Source: Candidatus Woesearchaeota archaeon CG10_big_fil_rev_8_21_14_0_10_44_13
Lineage (GTDB): Archaea; Nanobdellota; Nanobdellia; Woesearchaeales; UBA12501
NCBI GenBank assembly: GCA_002762985.1
Contig: PCXZ01000028.1
Coordinates: forward strand, 10,278 to 51,751
DNA length: 41,474 nucleotides
Direction: 5' to 3'
A program made the position numbers and the translations under genes. How positions within the stretch are numbered: position 1 is the first letter of the stretch; each line of letters begins with the position of its first letter. Positions 1 through 9,948 of the stretch are shown piece by piece. The notes beneath the pieces are model-generated. The model had not been told where the DNA came from and ran no database searches. It saw nothing but the letters and a program-made list of their open reading frames with translations.

Positions 1-396
1 ATTCCCGTCCCTGTAATCGACCCACGCAATGCCATATCCTGAGCCTGTCCAGACAAGAGAGGGCGAGATTGACTCGACTGCGCCCGGGATTGTCGCTGAT
101 GTCACCTTCACATCATTTCCTATCTTGTTTCCGCTTGCATCGGTTTTTGCAAAGTAAATATCCGATGACGAGCCTGACCCCCCATACTGCAACCAGACAA
201 AACCATATTCAGATCCTGTGCATGCGAATGATGCTGCAGCGCTATGTGAGATAAGAACCTCTTTCCCTATTGCATGGCAAGTGCAATGCCCGTCCCCGCA
301 GACATCATAGCCGCTTATGCATCCTGCCAGGAAGAATGCTGCTGACAGGACTAGCAAGAACACCATGCATTTCCTGTTGTTCGTGATGTTTTTCAT
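1..396 (-). CDS. Partial lipoprotein with beta-propeller-type repeats (3' end off the left edge)
   Basis: This reading frame is open across the window edge: 132 codons are visible and the C-terminus is missing. From the ATG at 394-396 the product begins MKNITNNRKCMVF, followed by a hydrophobic stretch ending in the lipobox LAGC (codons at 319-330), so export and lipid anchoring at the Cys are likely. The mature part has an early CGDGHCTC Cys cluster. It then shows two copies of the aromatic motif seen in the propellers downstream in this locus (EYGFVW, then GYGIAW), each followed or preceded by an IYFAKTD-like strand. An in-frame ATG at 436-438 would add 14 residues; I prefer 396 because lipoprotein n-regions are short. 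It is the last visible member of the minus-strand surface-protein block. The ligand is unknown. Confidence 0.75.
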   Translation of the reverse strand, partial: MKNITNNRKCMVFLLVLSAAFFLAGCISGYDVCGDGHCTCHAIGKEVLISHSAAASFACTGSEYGFVWLQYGGSGSSSDIYFAKTDASGNKIGNDVKVTSATIPGAVESISPSLVWTGSGYGIAWVDYRDGN

Positions 397-487
397 GTTG
401 GTTGGATCCCCATATACTTTGTCTGGGTTTTTGGTCATTTTCGGATGTTTTTGATTTTGTTTGGTTAACTTAATTTTTCATGGTTTT

Positions 488-874
488 TCATTTGCAGCAT
501 AAATTCGCAGCACACCACCACCAATTGCTGCCAAAAAATAATACGGGGGTAAAACCAAAGTTAGCCTGGCATTGAGCATATTCTGACAAAAAGGATATAT
601 ACCCCCCTGATAACCATCCTGATGGGCAAGTTTGGCTTAAGATGCATTGTTTATTTGGAGCATCGAATTCTTTTGTTGAATCAACTACATCAACAATATT
701 ATTACCTGCAATGCCTCCCTTACTGCCGTCATCAAGATGGCCGTCGCCCACCTCACTCCATAGATGGCTCTGCACTCCGCCAGTCGCAGAGACGATCACC
801 ATCGCGCCTATGATCACCGCAAGCGCTGCAAGTATGTAAAAATGCTTTTTCTCGATGTTTATTTTCAGTTCCAT
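488..874 (-). CDS. Small N-terminally anchored Cys-rich protein
   Basis: 128 aa. A short charged start (MELKINIEKKHFY) is followed by one hydrophobic segment (residues 13-33), consistent with a membrane anchor or uncleaved signal, and then a soluble domain. The last 45 residues carry six cysteines and end ANLCCK, resembling the Cys-cluster C-termini of the 1359-aa and 525-aa proteins in this window. A good ribosome-binding site (AGGAGAGTG) lies just upstream of the ATG. The gene starts 42 nt downstream of the end of the 1359-aa surface protein and is probably co-transcribed with it. I do not recognise a named family. The N-terminus is pilin-like in layout but lacks a clear class III cleavage motif. 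Its role in the cell surface is inferred from context only. Confidence 0.65.
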   Translation of the reverse strand: MELKINIEKKHFYILAALAVIIGAMVIVSATGGVQSHLWSEVGDGHLDDGSKGGIAGNNIVDVVDSTKEFDAPNKQCILSQTCPSGWLSGGYISFLSEYAQCQANFGFTPVLFFGSNWWWCAANLCCK

Positions 875-916
875 TTTCTCACTCTCCTATTTTTTGTTAA
901 AGATCATTTTTATTTA

Positions 917-3900
917 TCATGGCTTTGTGCAGCAGCAGCCATATATTGCGCCGAGCCAGCCTTCGGGGACAAAACAGTCTCCTGTAGGCCCTACGTTCAG
1001 CTCATCATTGCCATTGCATATTGTGCCAACACCAACGGCCCACTGCCTGCATGTGCCTGAAGTGCTGTAAACATCCGAGCAAACGTCTGCGCATGCTCCT
1101 TCATAAGTGCATGAGCTGCTGCATCCATCTCCATTGATATCATTCCCGTCATCGCAAAACTCACCTGCATCAATTGCACCATCACCGCAAGCCGCAGCCT
1201 GAGCAGTATACTCGCAGCATATTGTCTTCGTATACGGCGAAGGCGTTCCTGCGCAGCCAGCAACATGTGAATCATCAGTGTTCCCGTCTCCATCAAAGAC
1301 AGTTGTAATACATGTTCCAGTGTCGCATATTCCTGTGCCGTCGTAAATGTGACATGTTATTATGCCTGAATCGACACTCAGGCAAACATCATCATCATAG
1401 TAAGCAGGCGTCAGGCTCACATGGCTGTCATCTGCCCTGAATTTGCTGAAGATTACTGCTTTGCCTGCTGCACTGCAGTCTGCCCCGAGCGTCCTGCCCT
1501 CAATCCTGCAGCATACATCATTCAGGTAATAATCCATTGTTCCTACATGCGAATTATAGGGCCTGTACAACGAGAACAATCCTATCTCGCCTGCTGCTGC
1601 ATCGCAGGAGGATTTTATTGCACATATAAGGTCAGGCGTCACGGGCGGAGGCGTGCAAGTTCCTGCAGTGCAACTCTCCCCTGCTGCGCAGACGTTTCCA
1701 CAGGAGCCGCAGTTATTCGGGTCTGACTGCAGATAAACCTCACAGCCATCATCATACAGCCCGTTGCAGTCAGCATATCCTGTATCACATATAAGAGTGC
1801 ATGTTCCTGTTGAACACTGCTCTGCAGCATTAGCGGCATCCCAGCAGGCATGACCACAGCTGCCGCAGTTGTTCAAATCGCTCTCCAAGATTATAGGCAG
1901 TCCTCCACAGCAATCATCAGCCGCGCAGTCCTCTCCAACACCACACACCAAATCACCGCAATATTCATCCCTGCAGAAGGCTGAGCATCCGTCTCCAGTC
2001 ACCATATTCCCATCATCACAATACTCTCCTGACTCGACAAGGCCATTTCCGCAGAAAGGCTTCGCTTCCTGCACAGACACATTGACCCTGTAATGCCTGC
2101 TGTCAGGCACTGATGAAGTATCCCAGTAATAGTTAGTATATTCGATATCTATGCTTGTGATTGCAATCATTCCTGAATCTGTAGATATCTTAACAGGTAT
2201 CCTGCATACTCCGTTAAGAGGTTCTGGGCATGATTCGATCAAGCTTTTTAGTGTATCCTTGAAATCGCTTTTTTCAGTGAAGAAAACAGTGCTGGATTTT
2301 GTGTAATCTGAAGTTCCATCATCATTTATATCAAATACAAAGTTCTGCACATCCTCTCCAATAAAACCAATATTTGCTTTATAGATGTTTGCAATTTTAG
2401 GGATATTCAGATAGATTGTTTTTGGCTCGACTGTACATTCTGCAGAGCAGCCGTCTCCGTCCATATTGTTCCCGTCATCGCATCTCTCGATAGGATGGCC
2501 TGTCCATGCTGCCTTCTGCACTATGCCATCGCCACATGTTTCTATCAAACATGATGCAGAGCAGCCGTCATTGTCTGCAGTATTGCTGTCGTCACACACT
2601 TCGCCGCATTCAAGCATTCCATCGCCGCATGCATTATCGGGCCTTGAACAATCATTTATGCAGCCGTCGCAATCGATGTTATTGCTGTCATCACATTGCT
2701 CACCCATATCAACGACTCCATTCCCGCATACAATGTTAGTGCATAATGATGCATCAAACCCAGTGCAGTCGAGCAAGCATGATAGTGTTCCGCCAGTTGC
2801 GCCGAAATCAGTGCATTGCTTTCCATCTAAAACATTCCTATCGCAGGCTTCTGCATCTTCTTTGAGATTATTACCGCAGACAGCAATAGTCTGGCCGCAT
2901 TTATCAAATGCTGCAGACCTCGCATTTTGGAATTCGGCCACTGCGAGGGTGCCATAATAAAACACCACATAGTTTGAAGCGCCTGCAAAAATCTTCGGCT
3001 CCCATGAGATCTGCTGTGTCTCTGTGATCTGCATATCAGCATAATTGGCCGTTTCACTTCCTGGCTTTACCCTTGTGAAATATATGGGCCTTATGCCGCT
3101 GCCTTCAGCAGACTCCCTGAAATAAGTTATGCCATAATCCTGAGCAATATCATTCCAGGCTATAGTCGGGTACTGGCAGATCAGGTTATCCGTAGTGACC
3201 CTTATATCATCATTTGAATCTATGTTGGTGTCGCCGTTCAGATCCTTCTTATTCCCATCAGAATCAAGCCTCGTGAAGTATATCTCTTCCTTGTGGTATT
3301 CAGACCAGCTGATTTTCCTTTCTTCCTCCCAAACGACAGCATATTCATTGAGATCATTGTTCAATATTATTGATGGATTTTGCGACCTGCCGATCTCATT
3401 TGTCACTCTCTTCTCAACGACATTTCCTCCATGGATATCAAACAATGAAATGAATATATCATAATTGTCGGCACCGAGGTTTTTATCCCATGCAGAAATG
3501 TATCTGCTGTCAGCAGGATTCCATACAGGATTTGAAAATGATTGCGCTCCATCTGAAGTTATGCTCTTCTTTCCTGTGTTTAGTACATTGCCGTTGCTGT
3601 CAATTTCTAAAAAGAAAAGATTTTGCGATGGTAGATCCAACCATAAAACGCCGTAAGAGCTTCCTGACCATACTATCTTCGGAAGGAAAGATCCTAATCC
3701 TCCGATCTGCTTGGGCGCTGTCACTGTGCCTGAAGAGTCGACAGTCGCAAAATAGACCTCATAAGTATTTGCATTCAGATCGTGCTGTTCCCATACTATT
3801 CCGAATCTTGAACCATCCCATGCGACTGATGGCTGCCATGCCTGCATGGGCGCTACTGAAGTTGAGATTTTGATAGGGGCTGACAGGTTAACTCCATTAT

Positions 3901-4996
3901 TATCAGTCTCGACAAAATAGACCTGCCATTGGCTCATTGATATAGAAGGGTTATATTCAGACTGCTGCCACACAACACCATACCCTGTCGGCGTCTGGAT
4001 TGCATTGGTTGATTGGGAGTAGATGTCTGTCAGAGGTATGCCTTGTGAAGGAGGGGTAGGGGGAATATCATCGATTATGCCATTGCAGTTGTTGTCAACA
4101 CTGTCGCAGATTTCTGCTGCGCCAGGGTATACCAGGATATTATTGTTATCGCAATCTGTTCCGCCGCATGCAAGGGAAGGGTATGAATCAAGGTCGCTGT
4201 CTATGCATGGGCAGGGCAGGTCTGCTCCGCTGCAATCTTCATCTATTCCATTGCCGCAGATCTCTTCTACAGAAGAATGTATAGAAGGATTGTTATCATC
4301 GCAGTCAGGCAAAATTGTTGAACCTGTACATCCTGACAGGTCTGTTCCAAATTCGCCATATCCATCATTGTCAATATCACCGCACTGTGTACAAACTATC
4401 AGGTAAGGGTTTTTTAGAGGATCCCCTACTCCTCCTTCATCTATAGTATAAAAGCCGTACCAATCATGCTTCCCATCATTGTCTGTCTCTATCTCTGATC
4501 TTATCCTGAAGGAAGTATCCCTATTATTACTTATATCTTGTGAGACATAGCTTATGACACTTAAGGATTTCCAACCAAATTCATCTGAAGAAGTGACCAG
4601 GGTGCCTATATTGCTGTTATAAGCAGTTACGCTATATGGGTTCCCGACAGCAGTATAATCAGGTATATGATCAACAATCACATTCCCTACGCCCACAGGC
4701 GGCGATCCTTCCACATCATCCCCTCTTAAAAAACCCAAGTAGAGATTTAACTTCGCTAATTTGATTTCCCCTACGACAGAAGGTTTTGGAAATTTCACAA
4801 AACCCCTGTATTTGTCGTTTAGCTGATTATCTCCTGTAAGGATGTTGGAGCCTGCAAATACTGCTCCTCCGACTGAATAACCATCTGAATCCTCTTTGTT
4901 TATATTAATGCAAGTCGGACTTACAAAACTGCTGCACAGTATTCCTGAGATTATCAGAACAACTGCCCACATCCCTAATCTCTTTGATTTTTTCAT
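917..4996 (-). CDS. Giant secreted multidomain protein: MopE motifs, seven-bladed propeller, disulfide repeats
   Basis: 1359 aa with an N-terminal signal (hydrophobic residues 8-24). Residues about 35-200 form a beta-rich domain of the kind found in DNRLRE-type surface proteins. Residues 206-310 hold three MopE-like Asp/Cys motifs (for example EICGNGIDEDCSG, EICDSVDNNCNG). Residues about 318-697 contain seven aromatic blade motifs: GYGVVW, RFGIVW, SYGVLW, RYISAW, EYAVVW, DYGITY and NYVVFY. Residues 707-860 and 982-1010 carry myxococcal-type Cys repeats (CGNG...ExCDDxN...GDGCS), and residues 1041-1112 two NNCGSCG repeats. Residues 1125-1265 hold three repeats built around (D/N)SHV. The C-terminus ends YGCCCTKP. 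The start lies 6 nt after the preceding gene, so they are co-transcribed. Extracellular adhesion or carbohydrate/metal binding is inferred. Calcium binding is suggested by the Asp spacing but unproven. Confidence 0.8.
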   Translation of the reverse strand: MKKSKRLGMWAVVLIISGILCSSFVSPTCININKEDSDGYSVGGAVFAGSNILTGDNQLNDKYRGFVKFPKPSVVGEIKLAKLNLYLGFLRGDDVEGSPPVGVGNVIVDHIPDYTAVGNPYSVTAYNSNIGTLVTSSDEFGWKSLSVISYVSQDISNNRDTSFRIRSEIETDNDGKHDWYGFYTIDEGGVGDPLKNPYLIVCTQCGDIDNDGYGEFGTDLSGCTGSTILPDCDDNNPSIHSSVEEICGNGIDEDCSGADLPCPCIDSDLDSYPSLACGGTDCDNNNILVYPGAAEICDSVDNNCNGIIDDIPPTPPSQGIPLTDIYSQSTNAIQTPTGYGVVWQQSEYNPSISMSQWQVYFVETDNNGVNLSAPIKISTSVAPMQAWQPSVAWDGSRFGIVWEQHDLNANTYEVYFATVDSSGTVTAPKQIGGLGSFLPKIVWSGSSYGVLWLDLPSQNLFFLEIDSNGNVLNTGKKSITSDGAQSFSNPVWNPADSRYISAWDKNLGADNYDIFISLFDIHGGNVVEKRVTNEIGRSQNPSIILNNDLNEYAVVWEEERKISWSEYHKEEIYFTRLDSDGNKKDLNGDTNIDSNDDIRVTTDNLICQYPTIAWNDIAQDYGITYFRESAEGSGIRPIYFTRVKPGSETANYADMQITETQQISWEPKIFAGASNYVVFYYGTLAVAEFQNARSAAFDKCGQTIAVCGNNLKEDAEACDRNVLDGKQCTDFGATGGTLSCLLDCTGFDASLCTNIVCGNGVVDMGEQCDDSNNIDCDGCINDCSRPDNACGDGMLECGEVCDDSNTADNDGCSASCLIETCGDGIVQKAAWTGHPIERCDDGNNMDGDGCSAECTVEPKTIYLNIPKIANIYKANIGFIGEDVQNFVFDINDDGTSDYTKSSTVFFTEKSDFKDTLKSLIESCPEPLNGVCRIPVKISTDSGMIAITSIDIEYTNYYWDTSSVPDSRHYRVNVSVQEAKPFCGNGLVESGEYCDDGNMVTGDGCSAFCRDEYCGDLVCGVGEDCAADDCCGGLPIILESDLNNCGSCGHACWDAANAAEQCSTGTCTLICDTGYADCNGLYDDGCEVYLQSDPNNCGSCGNVCAAGESCTAGTCTPPPVTPDLICAIKSSCDAAAGEIGLFSLYRPYNSHVGTMDYYLNDVCCRIEGRTLGADCSAAGKAVIFSKFRADDSHVSLTPAYYDDDVCLSVDSGIITCHIYDGTGICDTGTCITTVFDGDGNTDDSHVAGCAGTPSPYTKTICCEYTAQAAACGDGAIDAGEFCDDGNDINGDGCSSSCTYEGACADVCSDVYSTSGTCRQWAVGVGTICNGNDELNVGPTGDCFVPEGWLGAIYGCCCTKP

Positions 4997-5002
4997 GTTC
5001 TT

Positions 5003-7303
5003 TTACCCGAAATCAAAAACCAAAATTTCCTGTTCGCTGCCGCCGTATTCAGCAGTCTTCTTGTAGCCATAATTCTGGGTTATCGGCTGGGAGCTCCATA
5101 ATATGTCCCCTGACTCCGTGCTAATGCCATATTCAAGCTTGTACTCCAAGGCATCATCGTCAGGATCAGATGCAGGTTCCCATTTGACCACTGCTGACTT
5201 ATCATAGACTTCCCCTCCGTTAGGCTCTATAAGGAATGGTTCTGGTGCCTGAGGGGGAAGATTTCCTGTGACTATGAGGAGATTGCTTGATGGGACCACA
5301 GTGTTCGCTGATGCCGCTATGAAAAAATATTCCGGCTGGCCTATCTCTGTAGGTGAATATGAAGCATCATGGGTGACATATCTTGCGGGCCATTGGACTG
5401 ATGCTACATTATTGCTGTCAAATGATGCAGTCAATCCTATGTCCTCAACCACATCATCATTGACAAGATCGCCGAACCAGTCCATGAGCAGGGTATTGTC
5501 ATCTTCCCATATGTCGAAGGTTACGCTCTCGCCTTCACAATACCCCTTTCCGAATGCCATTAGGGCCACAGGCGTGCCGTCTGAAACTATAGTATCTGAC
5601 CATAGTGCAGTTGATATCTCACATCTGCAGTCCGGATCCTGAGAATCGATATAGCCGTCGCAGTCATTGTCAAATGTATCGCTGCAGCTTGTTTCTGAAG
5701 ATTCAGGAGGAGAGGGGGGAGTGCAGGTCTGGGGTACGCCGCTGATGCAATTATCCATCGTTACTTGGCAGAAACCCAGGCCGCATGTTGTCGAGCCTAA
5801 GTCTTCATCTGTCTGGCCGTCGCAGTCGTCATCAAGATTGTTGCAGGTCTCGGCCTGGGGATTTGCTTCACCGACGCATCCGCCCCACTGCCCGGTGTAA
5901 CCATAAGCAAGGCATACTGTCGTGCATTCGAATGGCACACCTCCGCATTCTATTGTTGAGCTAGTGCATACAGATGTCTGTTCGCATGTCTGTGTTCCTG
6001 CATTGCATTCGCCCACGCCTTCTGTCCCTGGCGCACCAGTATAACAGGATTGAGTAAGAGTATAATCTGTTGCTGAACCTGGTGTGTTGTCTGTATAGCC
6101 GTCGCAGTCATTGTCCAAGCCGTCGCAGATCTCTGGTGAGGAGGGTTTTGGCGTGCATGTCCCTGACCATTGGCCGCCGACACAGGTCTGGTCGGCAGTA
6201 TTCGCGCATTCTGTCAATCCGCAGCTTATTGTCCTAGTCTGGCCATCGATGCATTCGCAGCCTTCATCTATCTCAGTGTCGCAGTCATTATCGATGCCGT
6301 CGCATATTTCCATGGCAGAAGCGCAGCTTCCTGCGCTGCATGATGTTCCAGCAGAGCATGTTCCTGAACATGCTAATGTTGTGTAAGTGCAGCTCCCTGC
6401 ACCATTGCAATGATAATCATTTAATGTCCCTGTTCTTGCGCAAGTCCCGCTGCAGCCAGTATAAGTGCAGGCTGTGTCTGTTCCGCATTGTGTTGTCGAT
6501 GGCATGTTCGTAGAAGCGCATCCTACTCCCTCATTGCAGTAATAATCCTTGCATTGCATATCTGTGCCGCATGAAGTTAAGTCTAAGTCACCAATAGTTG
6601 AGAGGTAATCGGTTTTTCCGTCGCAGTTATTGTCTTTCCCATCGCATATCTCTGCAGCTCCTGGCTTTATTGCTGGATCATTGTCATTGCAGTCCTTGTT
6701 TGCTCCTGCAACAGCCCCGCAATAGCCGTCCCTGTCATTGTCAAAGCAATAGCATCCACTGCCGGATGGTCCAATGTTGCATCCTGTGCCAGTAGGGCAA
6801 CTACCGCTAGGTTGTGAACTATAACAGATACCAAAAGACTCAACCAAGCATTCAGAAGATCCCATGATCATTCCAGAATTGGCAGACAATTGGCCAAGTT
6901 GTCTTGTATAACTCCCGCTGCAACCGCACTGGCTACCGCATGACTTGACTAACACCAGGGCATGGTCGCACTGGCTGTCCCCATTGCTATCATCACAATA
7001 ACATTTGCCTGATGCACACTCGCTCCCGGAAGGGCAACTATCAGCGGGAATTTGACTTGTACAGGAACTAAAAGAGTAGACCGGGCAGGCCCAGTTTCCC
7101 TGGCAGCCGCAGAAAGATGGACAATCCTTTTTCATTATCACTGCTGCATCAACAGGCTGCAATGTTCCTGCAAAAACAGCAAGAGCAAGCAGCATGGCAA
7201 TGAATATAGCAAGGAATGATTTCAATTTTTTTGTTTTTGTTCCGGGAATTACCATTCTGTTATCCTTATCCATTCCCGTCCAAACCTTCCTTTTCCATGC
7301 CAT
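5003..7303 (-). CDS. Secreted Cys-rich protein with MopE-like motifs and C-terminal Ig/FN3-like domain
   Basis: 766 aa. A hydrophobic signal segment spans residues 29-45 (core KSFLAIFIAMLLALAVFAG). An internal start at Met11 or Met17 would give a more usual signal peptide. The first ATG directly abuts the TAG of the upstream pilin-like gene. Residues 60-190 contain two related Cys-rich repeats (FCGCQG and QCGCSG). Five MopE-like motifs follow, at about 186-233, 332-349, 391-406, 485-500 and 539-560 (for example EICDGIDNDCD). Residues 570-680 are an uncharacterised beta-rich segment. Residues 684-766 resemble a single FN3/Ig-like domain (LIEPNGGEVYDKSAVVKW). The protein is predicted extracellular. 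The Asp-rich motifs suggest divalent-metal-stabilised folds, but the ligand is unknown. Neighbours place it in the pilus/adhesin block. Confidence 0.75.
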   Translation of the reverse strand: MAWKRKVWTGMDKDNRMVIPGTKTKKLKSFLAIFIAMLLALAVFAGTLQPVDAAVIMKKDCPSFCGCQGNWACPVYSFSSCTSQIPADSCPSGSECASGKCYCDDSNGDSQCDHALVLVKSCGSQCGCSGSYTRQLGQLSANSGMIMGSSECLVESFGICYSSQPSGSCPTGTGCNIGPSGSGCYCFDNDRDGYCGAVAGANKDCNDNDPAIKPGAAEICDGKDNNCDGKTDYLSTIGDLDLTSCGTDMQCKDYYCNEGVGCASTNMPSTTQCGTDTACTYTGCSGTCARTGTLNDYHCNGAGSCTYTTLACSGTCSAGTSCSAGSCASAMEICDGIDNDCDTEIDEGCECIDGQTRTISCGLTECANTADQTCVGGQWSGTCTPKPSSPEICDGLDNDCDGYTDNTPGSATDYTLTQSCYTGAPGTEGVGECNAGTQTCEQTSVCTSSTIECGGVPFECTTVCLAYGYTGQWGGCVGEANPQAETCNNLDDDCDGQTDEDLGSTTCGLGFCQVTMDNCISGVPQTCTPPSPPESSETSCSDTFDNDCDGYIDSQDPDCRCEISTALWSDTIVSDGTPVALMAFGKGYCEGESVTFDIWEDDNTLLMDWFGDLVNDDVVEDIGLTASFDSNNVASVQWPARYVTHDASYSPTEIGQPEYFFIAASANTVVPSSNLLIVTGNLPPQAPEPFLIEPNGGEVYDKSAVVKWEPASDPDDDALEYKLEYGISTESGDILWSSQPITQNYGYKKTAEYGGSEQEILVFDFG

Positions 7304-7756
7304 CTACTTCTTCACCCCGCATGGCACAGTATTCACGCTGGCATCCTTGTTGCCCAGCGCATTGTATTCCACAATTATAGGGTCCCCATTCAGGTCCAGT
7401 ATAGGGCTGCCGTACTCATCTACCTGGTATCCCTTGATAGGTATGAGATTCCCGTTCTCATCCTCAAAGTATACGCAGAACTTTTCATAATTGAACTCTG
7501 TCTTAAGCGCGTCATAATTGCCGACTATCTGCTTCAGCTTTGAGTCATCCACCTTGTTCCCTTTTATGAAAGAGACAGGGCTCTCTGTGCTCAGCAGCTT
7601 TGTTATCTTCTCCCCTTTCTCAGAAAGCATCCTGTTGTCCTGGGATTTTGACATCGATACCATTATCCCCGTGAACATTATGAAGACAGCGACGAATATG
7701 AAGACTGCAACTAGAATGTCTATTGACCATGTCTGCGCTTTATTGATAAGACACAC
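7304..7756 (-). CDS. Minor pilin-like protein (GTG start)
   Basis: 150 aa. The N-terminus MCLINKAQTWSIDIL leads into a 20-residue hydrophobic helix (ILVAVFIFVAVFIMF). This fits a prepilin cut after Ala7, giving Q at +1 and Asp at +6 rather than the usual Glu at +5. The remainder is a small mixed domain containing FCVYFEDENGNLIPI and a C-terminal PCGVKK. The start codon is GTG: an in-frame TAG lies four codons upstream and no ATG occurs nearby. The stop directly precedes the next gene's ATG, so the two are translationally linked. A TATA box sits at 7805-7816. It is probably a minor subunit or initiator of the pilus-like structure. Confidence 0.7.
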   Translation of the reverse strand: MCLINKAQTWSIDILVAVFIFVAVFIMFTGIMVSMSKSQDNRMLSEKGEKITKLLSTESPVSFIKGNKVDDSKLKQIVGNYDALKTEFNYEKFCVYFEDENGNLIPIKGYQVDEYGSPILDLNGDPIIVEYNALGNKDASVNTVPCGVKK

Positions 7757-7804
7757 CTCTTTTCCCTATTTGAACCCGTTTTTAGGCTTATTACTGAAAA
7801 ATGA

Positions 7805-7816
7805 TATATAAATATT
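7805..7816 (-). promoter_or_regulatory. TATA box for the minor pilin and downstream surface genes
   Basis: TATATAAATATT; predicts a start site near 7783 and a leader of about 27 nt. It may drive the run of genes from 7756 down to 488. Confidence 0.6.
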
Positions 7817-7872
7817 GTGCTTTTGATGCTTAAAAACAGCATGATAAATGATGATTATGCCAAGATAGAAAT

Positions 7873-9930
7873 TCACTGGCCGACTGCCTTGTAGTTCACC
7901 TCAAATGTCCCTGTGCCAGGATATTGGCCAGGCAGGATGTTCAGGCGGCTGTGTTTGTCAGGGATCGCATCATCCTGCACGCTGAGATAGATATCATAAT
8001 TATTTATGGTCTCATAATCAGCTGTAAGGTAATAGTTCGATTTTGCCTGGTCAAGTATCCTGAACTGATCGATTATGGATTGTGCATTGTCCACACCAAT
8101 CTCTGTAGGAGGGTATGAGCCCACATAAAAAGCGTCTCCTGCGATGAGATTGATATTCACATCTTCCTCAGAATCTGCCGCCTGGTTCCCGTCTATGAAC
8201 ATCCTCATCTTCGCATCGCTCTTGCCTGAATTCAGGTTCTCCCATGTCAGAGCGACGAAATGCCATCTATCCCCTAATGCCAATGAAGTCGAGTCCACTG
8301 CGAATGTGCCTGAAGGGGATTTTATAAGGAAAGTCAGGGAGTTGCCGAGCCTTGAGAGGGATAAACTTCCAGAGCTCCCCTGCAGATAGAAAAGGTATTG
8401 TATGCTGCCTGTATTAAGGACGGGCTTGAACCAGAACTCGACAGTGCCATTGCCAGTATCAAGTATGCCGGCCGCATCATAAGCAAGCTTGTCTGCGGCG
8501 TCAAGCTTCACTCCGCTGCCATACCTCGCATCGGCTATCTCGGCCCCTCCTGAAAGCGGAAGGGGCATGCCTCCTTTTTCGGCAGCAGTGCTTGAATCAT
8601 AGCTCGCATAGAACAATGTATTCTTGTCTGCCGCATAAGAGCTGTACTTTGCAAAATCCTTGTCTATATCAAAACATGTGATGTAGATATTGTCGTAAGG
8701 TGAGCTGTCTGGATCGCATGATGAGTCATAATCCCTGAACTCGACATCCTTCATTGTCTCATAACCGTTGTCTTTCTGCTTTATCGTCGCCTTCACAAAA
8801 TTCACGCCGGAATCGTCAATAACATTGGCAGATATCCTTGCCTTGTCCATATAATTGAACTCGTTGAGCGGGAGCTCGTCGAAATATATGAAAACATCAA
8901 CACTCTTTATTTCAGGAGGTGAGATATCGGCCACTGTCGCGAATGTGTTTTTCTTCTCATTGTTGATATAGACTGGGATATCATCTTCATCCGAATACCT
9001 CTGAGATGCCCCTTTCTGGTCGCCTACATCTATCCTGAAGCAGTATGCTGTCTCGGCAATCAGGTCAGTGAGCCTTATCCTGAAATTTCTCATGAGGCTA
9101 TTCTCCTTGGCCTCCTGGACCATGTTTTCCCATTGAGGGCATACCTCATTGTTTAGGATCCCATATCTTACTGCTGCCTTCGCAGATTCGTTTGTCGTGA
9201 AGACAAGTGTTGCGGACTTGTCGGCGATATCAAGAACTCCGACTGCAGGTGAATAAGGCCTTGACTCATCAGGCTCTATCCCCGGAGGGGGATTGCACCA
9301 GTCGAAATTGACGCATCCTTTCATGCATTCGTCTACAGGCGGATTCAGTGCCGGCTCGAATGCAAGGTCAAAATCATTCTCTTTCGTGCATATGTTGTCA
9401 GGATTGCCCATGTACAGCTCGCCAAAGGCATAATTCCCTTGCTGGCAATAGCACCTTCCACCCAGGCAGTAGCTTTTCGGGCCCACTGTTGTCACCTTAT
9501 TGCATGGGTCATCCCCATTCAGCACAGTTATCTTGCCTTGCGTCTTTTTCACCTGGTTTATGCCCTTGTAGACTGCATTCGATGCGCCTTCAAGGGTTAC
9601 AGAGACCTGCTGGTTATACAGCTTATCCATATACATAAGGGTAAGGATATTCTTGCCTGGACCGATGTTGTTTATGTGGATCTCGTAAGGGTTCCCCTCG
9701 ACATATTCGGGCATTGTGAAATTCCTGGTATAGCCGTCCATAGACTGCTGCGCAAGCTCGAGCTCTGCAACCACTGTGTCCATGATGTCCTGCGCAACCT
9801 TGTCCCTCCTCGCATCGTTCATGTCTATTATATTCTCGCTTGTGATGGCGAAGAAGACTACGAAGATGCCCATCATCACAGAAGCGAGCACTATGAATTC
9901 GAATGCTGCCTGGGATTTCATGTTTCGCAT
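7873..9930 (-). CDS. Large pilin-like protein with FN3-like and LamG-like domains
   Basis: About 685 aa from the ATG at 9930. A TTG at 9945 would add 5 residues and an ATG at 9921 would remove 3; class III leaders are short, so either ATG is plausible. The N-terminus MKSQAAFEF plus a hydrophobic helix (IVLASVMMGIFVVFF) gives a cleavage site after Ser with Glu at +5. Numbering from the TTG, residues about 145-215 are Cys-rich, about 230-335 look like an FN3-type domain (VGVLDIADKSATLVFTT) and about 444-637 look like a LamG/concanavalin-type lectin domain (TVEFWFKPVLNTG ... WHFVALTW ... FIDGNQA). It lies 3-18 nt after the 455-aa pilin gene and is likely co-transcribed with it. The inferred role is a surface adhesin displayed through a pilin stalk, with glycan binding suggested by the LamG-like fold. 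Confidence 0.75.
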   Translation of the reverse strand: MRNMKSQAAFEFIVLASVMMGIFVVFFAITSENIIDMNDARRDKVAQDIMDTVVAELELAQQSMDGYTRNFTMPEYVEGNPYEIHINNIGPGKNILTLMYMDKLYNQQVSVTLEGASNAVYKGINQVKKTQGKITVLNGDDPCNKVTTVGPKSYCLGGRCYCQQGNYAFGELYMGNPDNICTKENDFDLAFEPALNPPVDECMKGCVNFDWCNPPPGIEPDESRPYSPAVGVLDIADKSATLVFTTNESAKAAVRYGILNNEVCPQWENMVQEAKENSLMRNFRIRLTDLIAETAYCFRIDVGDQKGASQRYSDEDDIPVYINNEKKNTFATVADISPPEIKSVDVFIYFDELPLNEFNYMDKARISANVIDDSGVNFVKATIKQKDNGYETMKDVEFRDYDSSCDPDSSPYDNIYITCFDIDKDFAKYSSYAADKNTLFYASYDSSTAAEKGGMPLPLSGGAEIADARYGSGVKLDAADKLAYDAAGILDTGNGTVEFWFKPVLNTGSIQYLFYLQGSSGSLSLSRLGNSLTFLIKSPSGTFAVDSTSLALGDRWHFVALTWENLNSGKSDAKMRMFIDGNQAADSEEDVNINLIAGDAFYVGSYPPTEIGVDNAQSIIDQFRILDQAKSNYYLTADYETINNYDIYLSVQDDAIPDKHSRLNILPGQYPGTGTFEVNYKAVGQ

Positions 9931-9948
9931 TTTCTTGCATCTCAAAGT

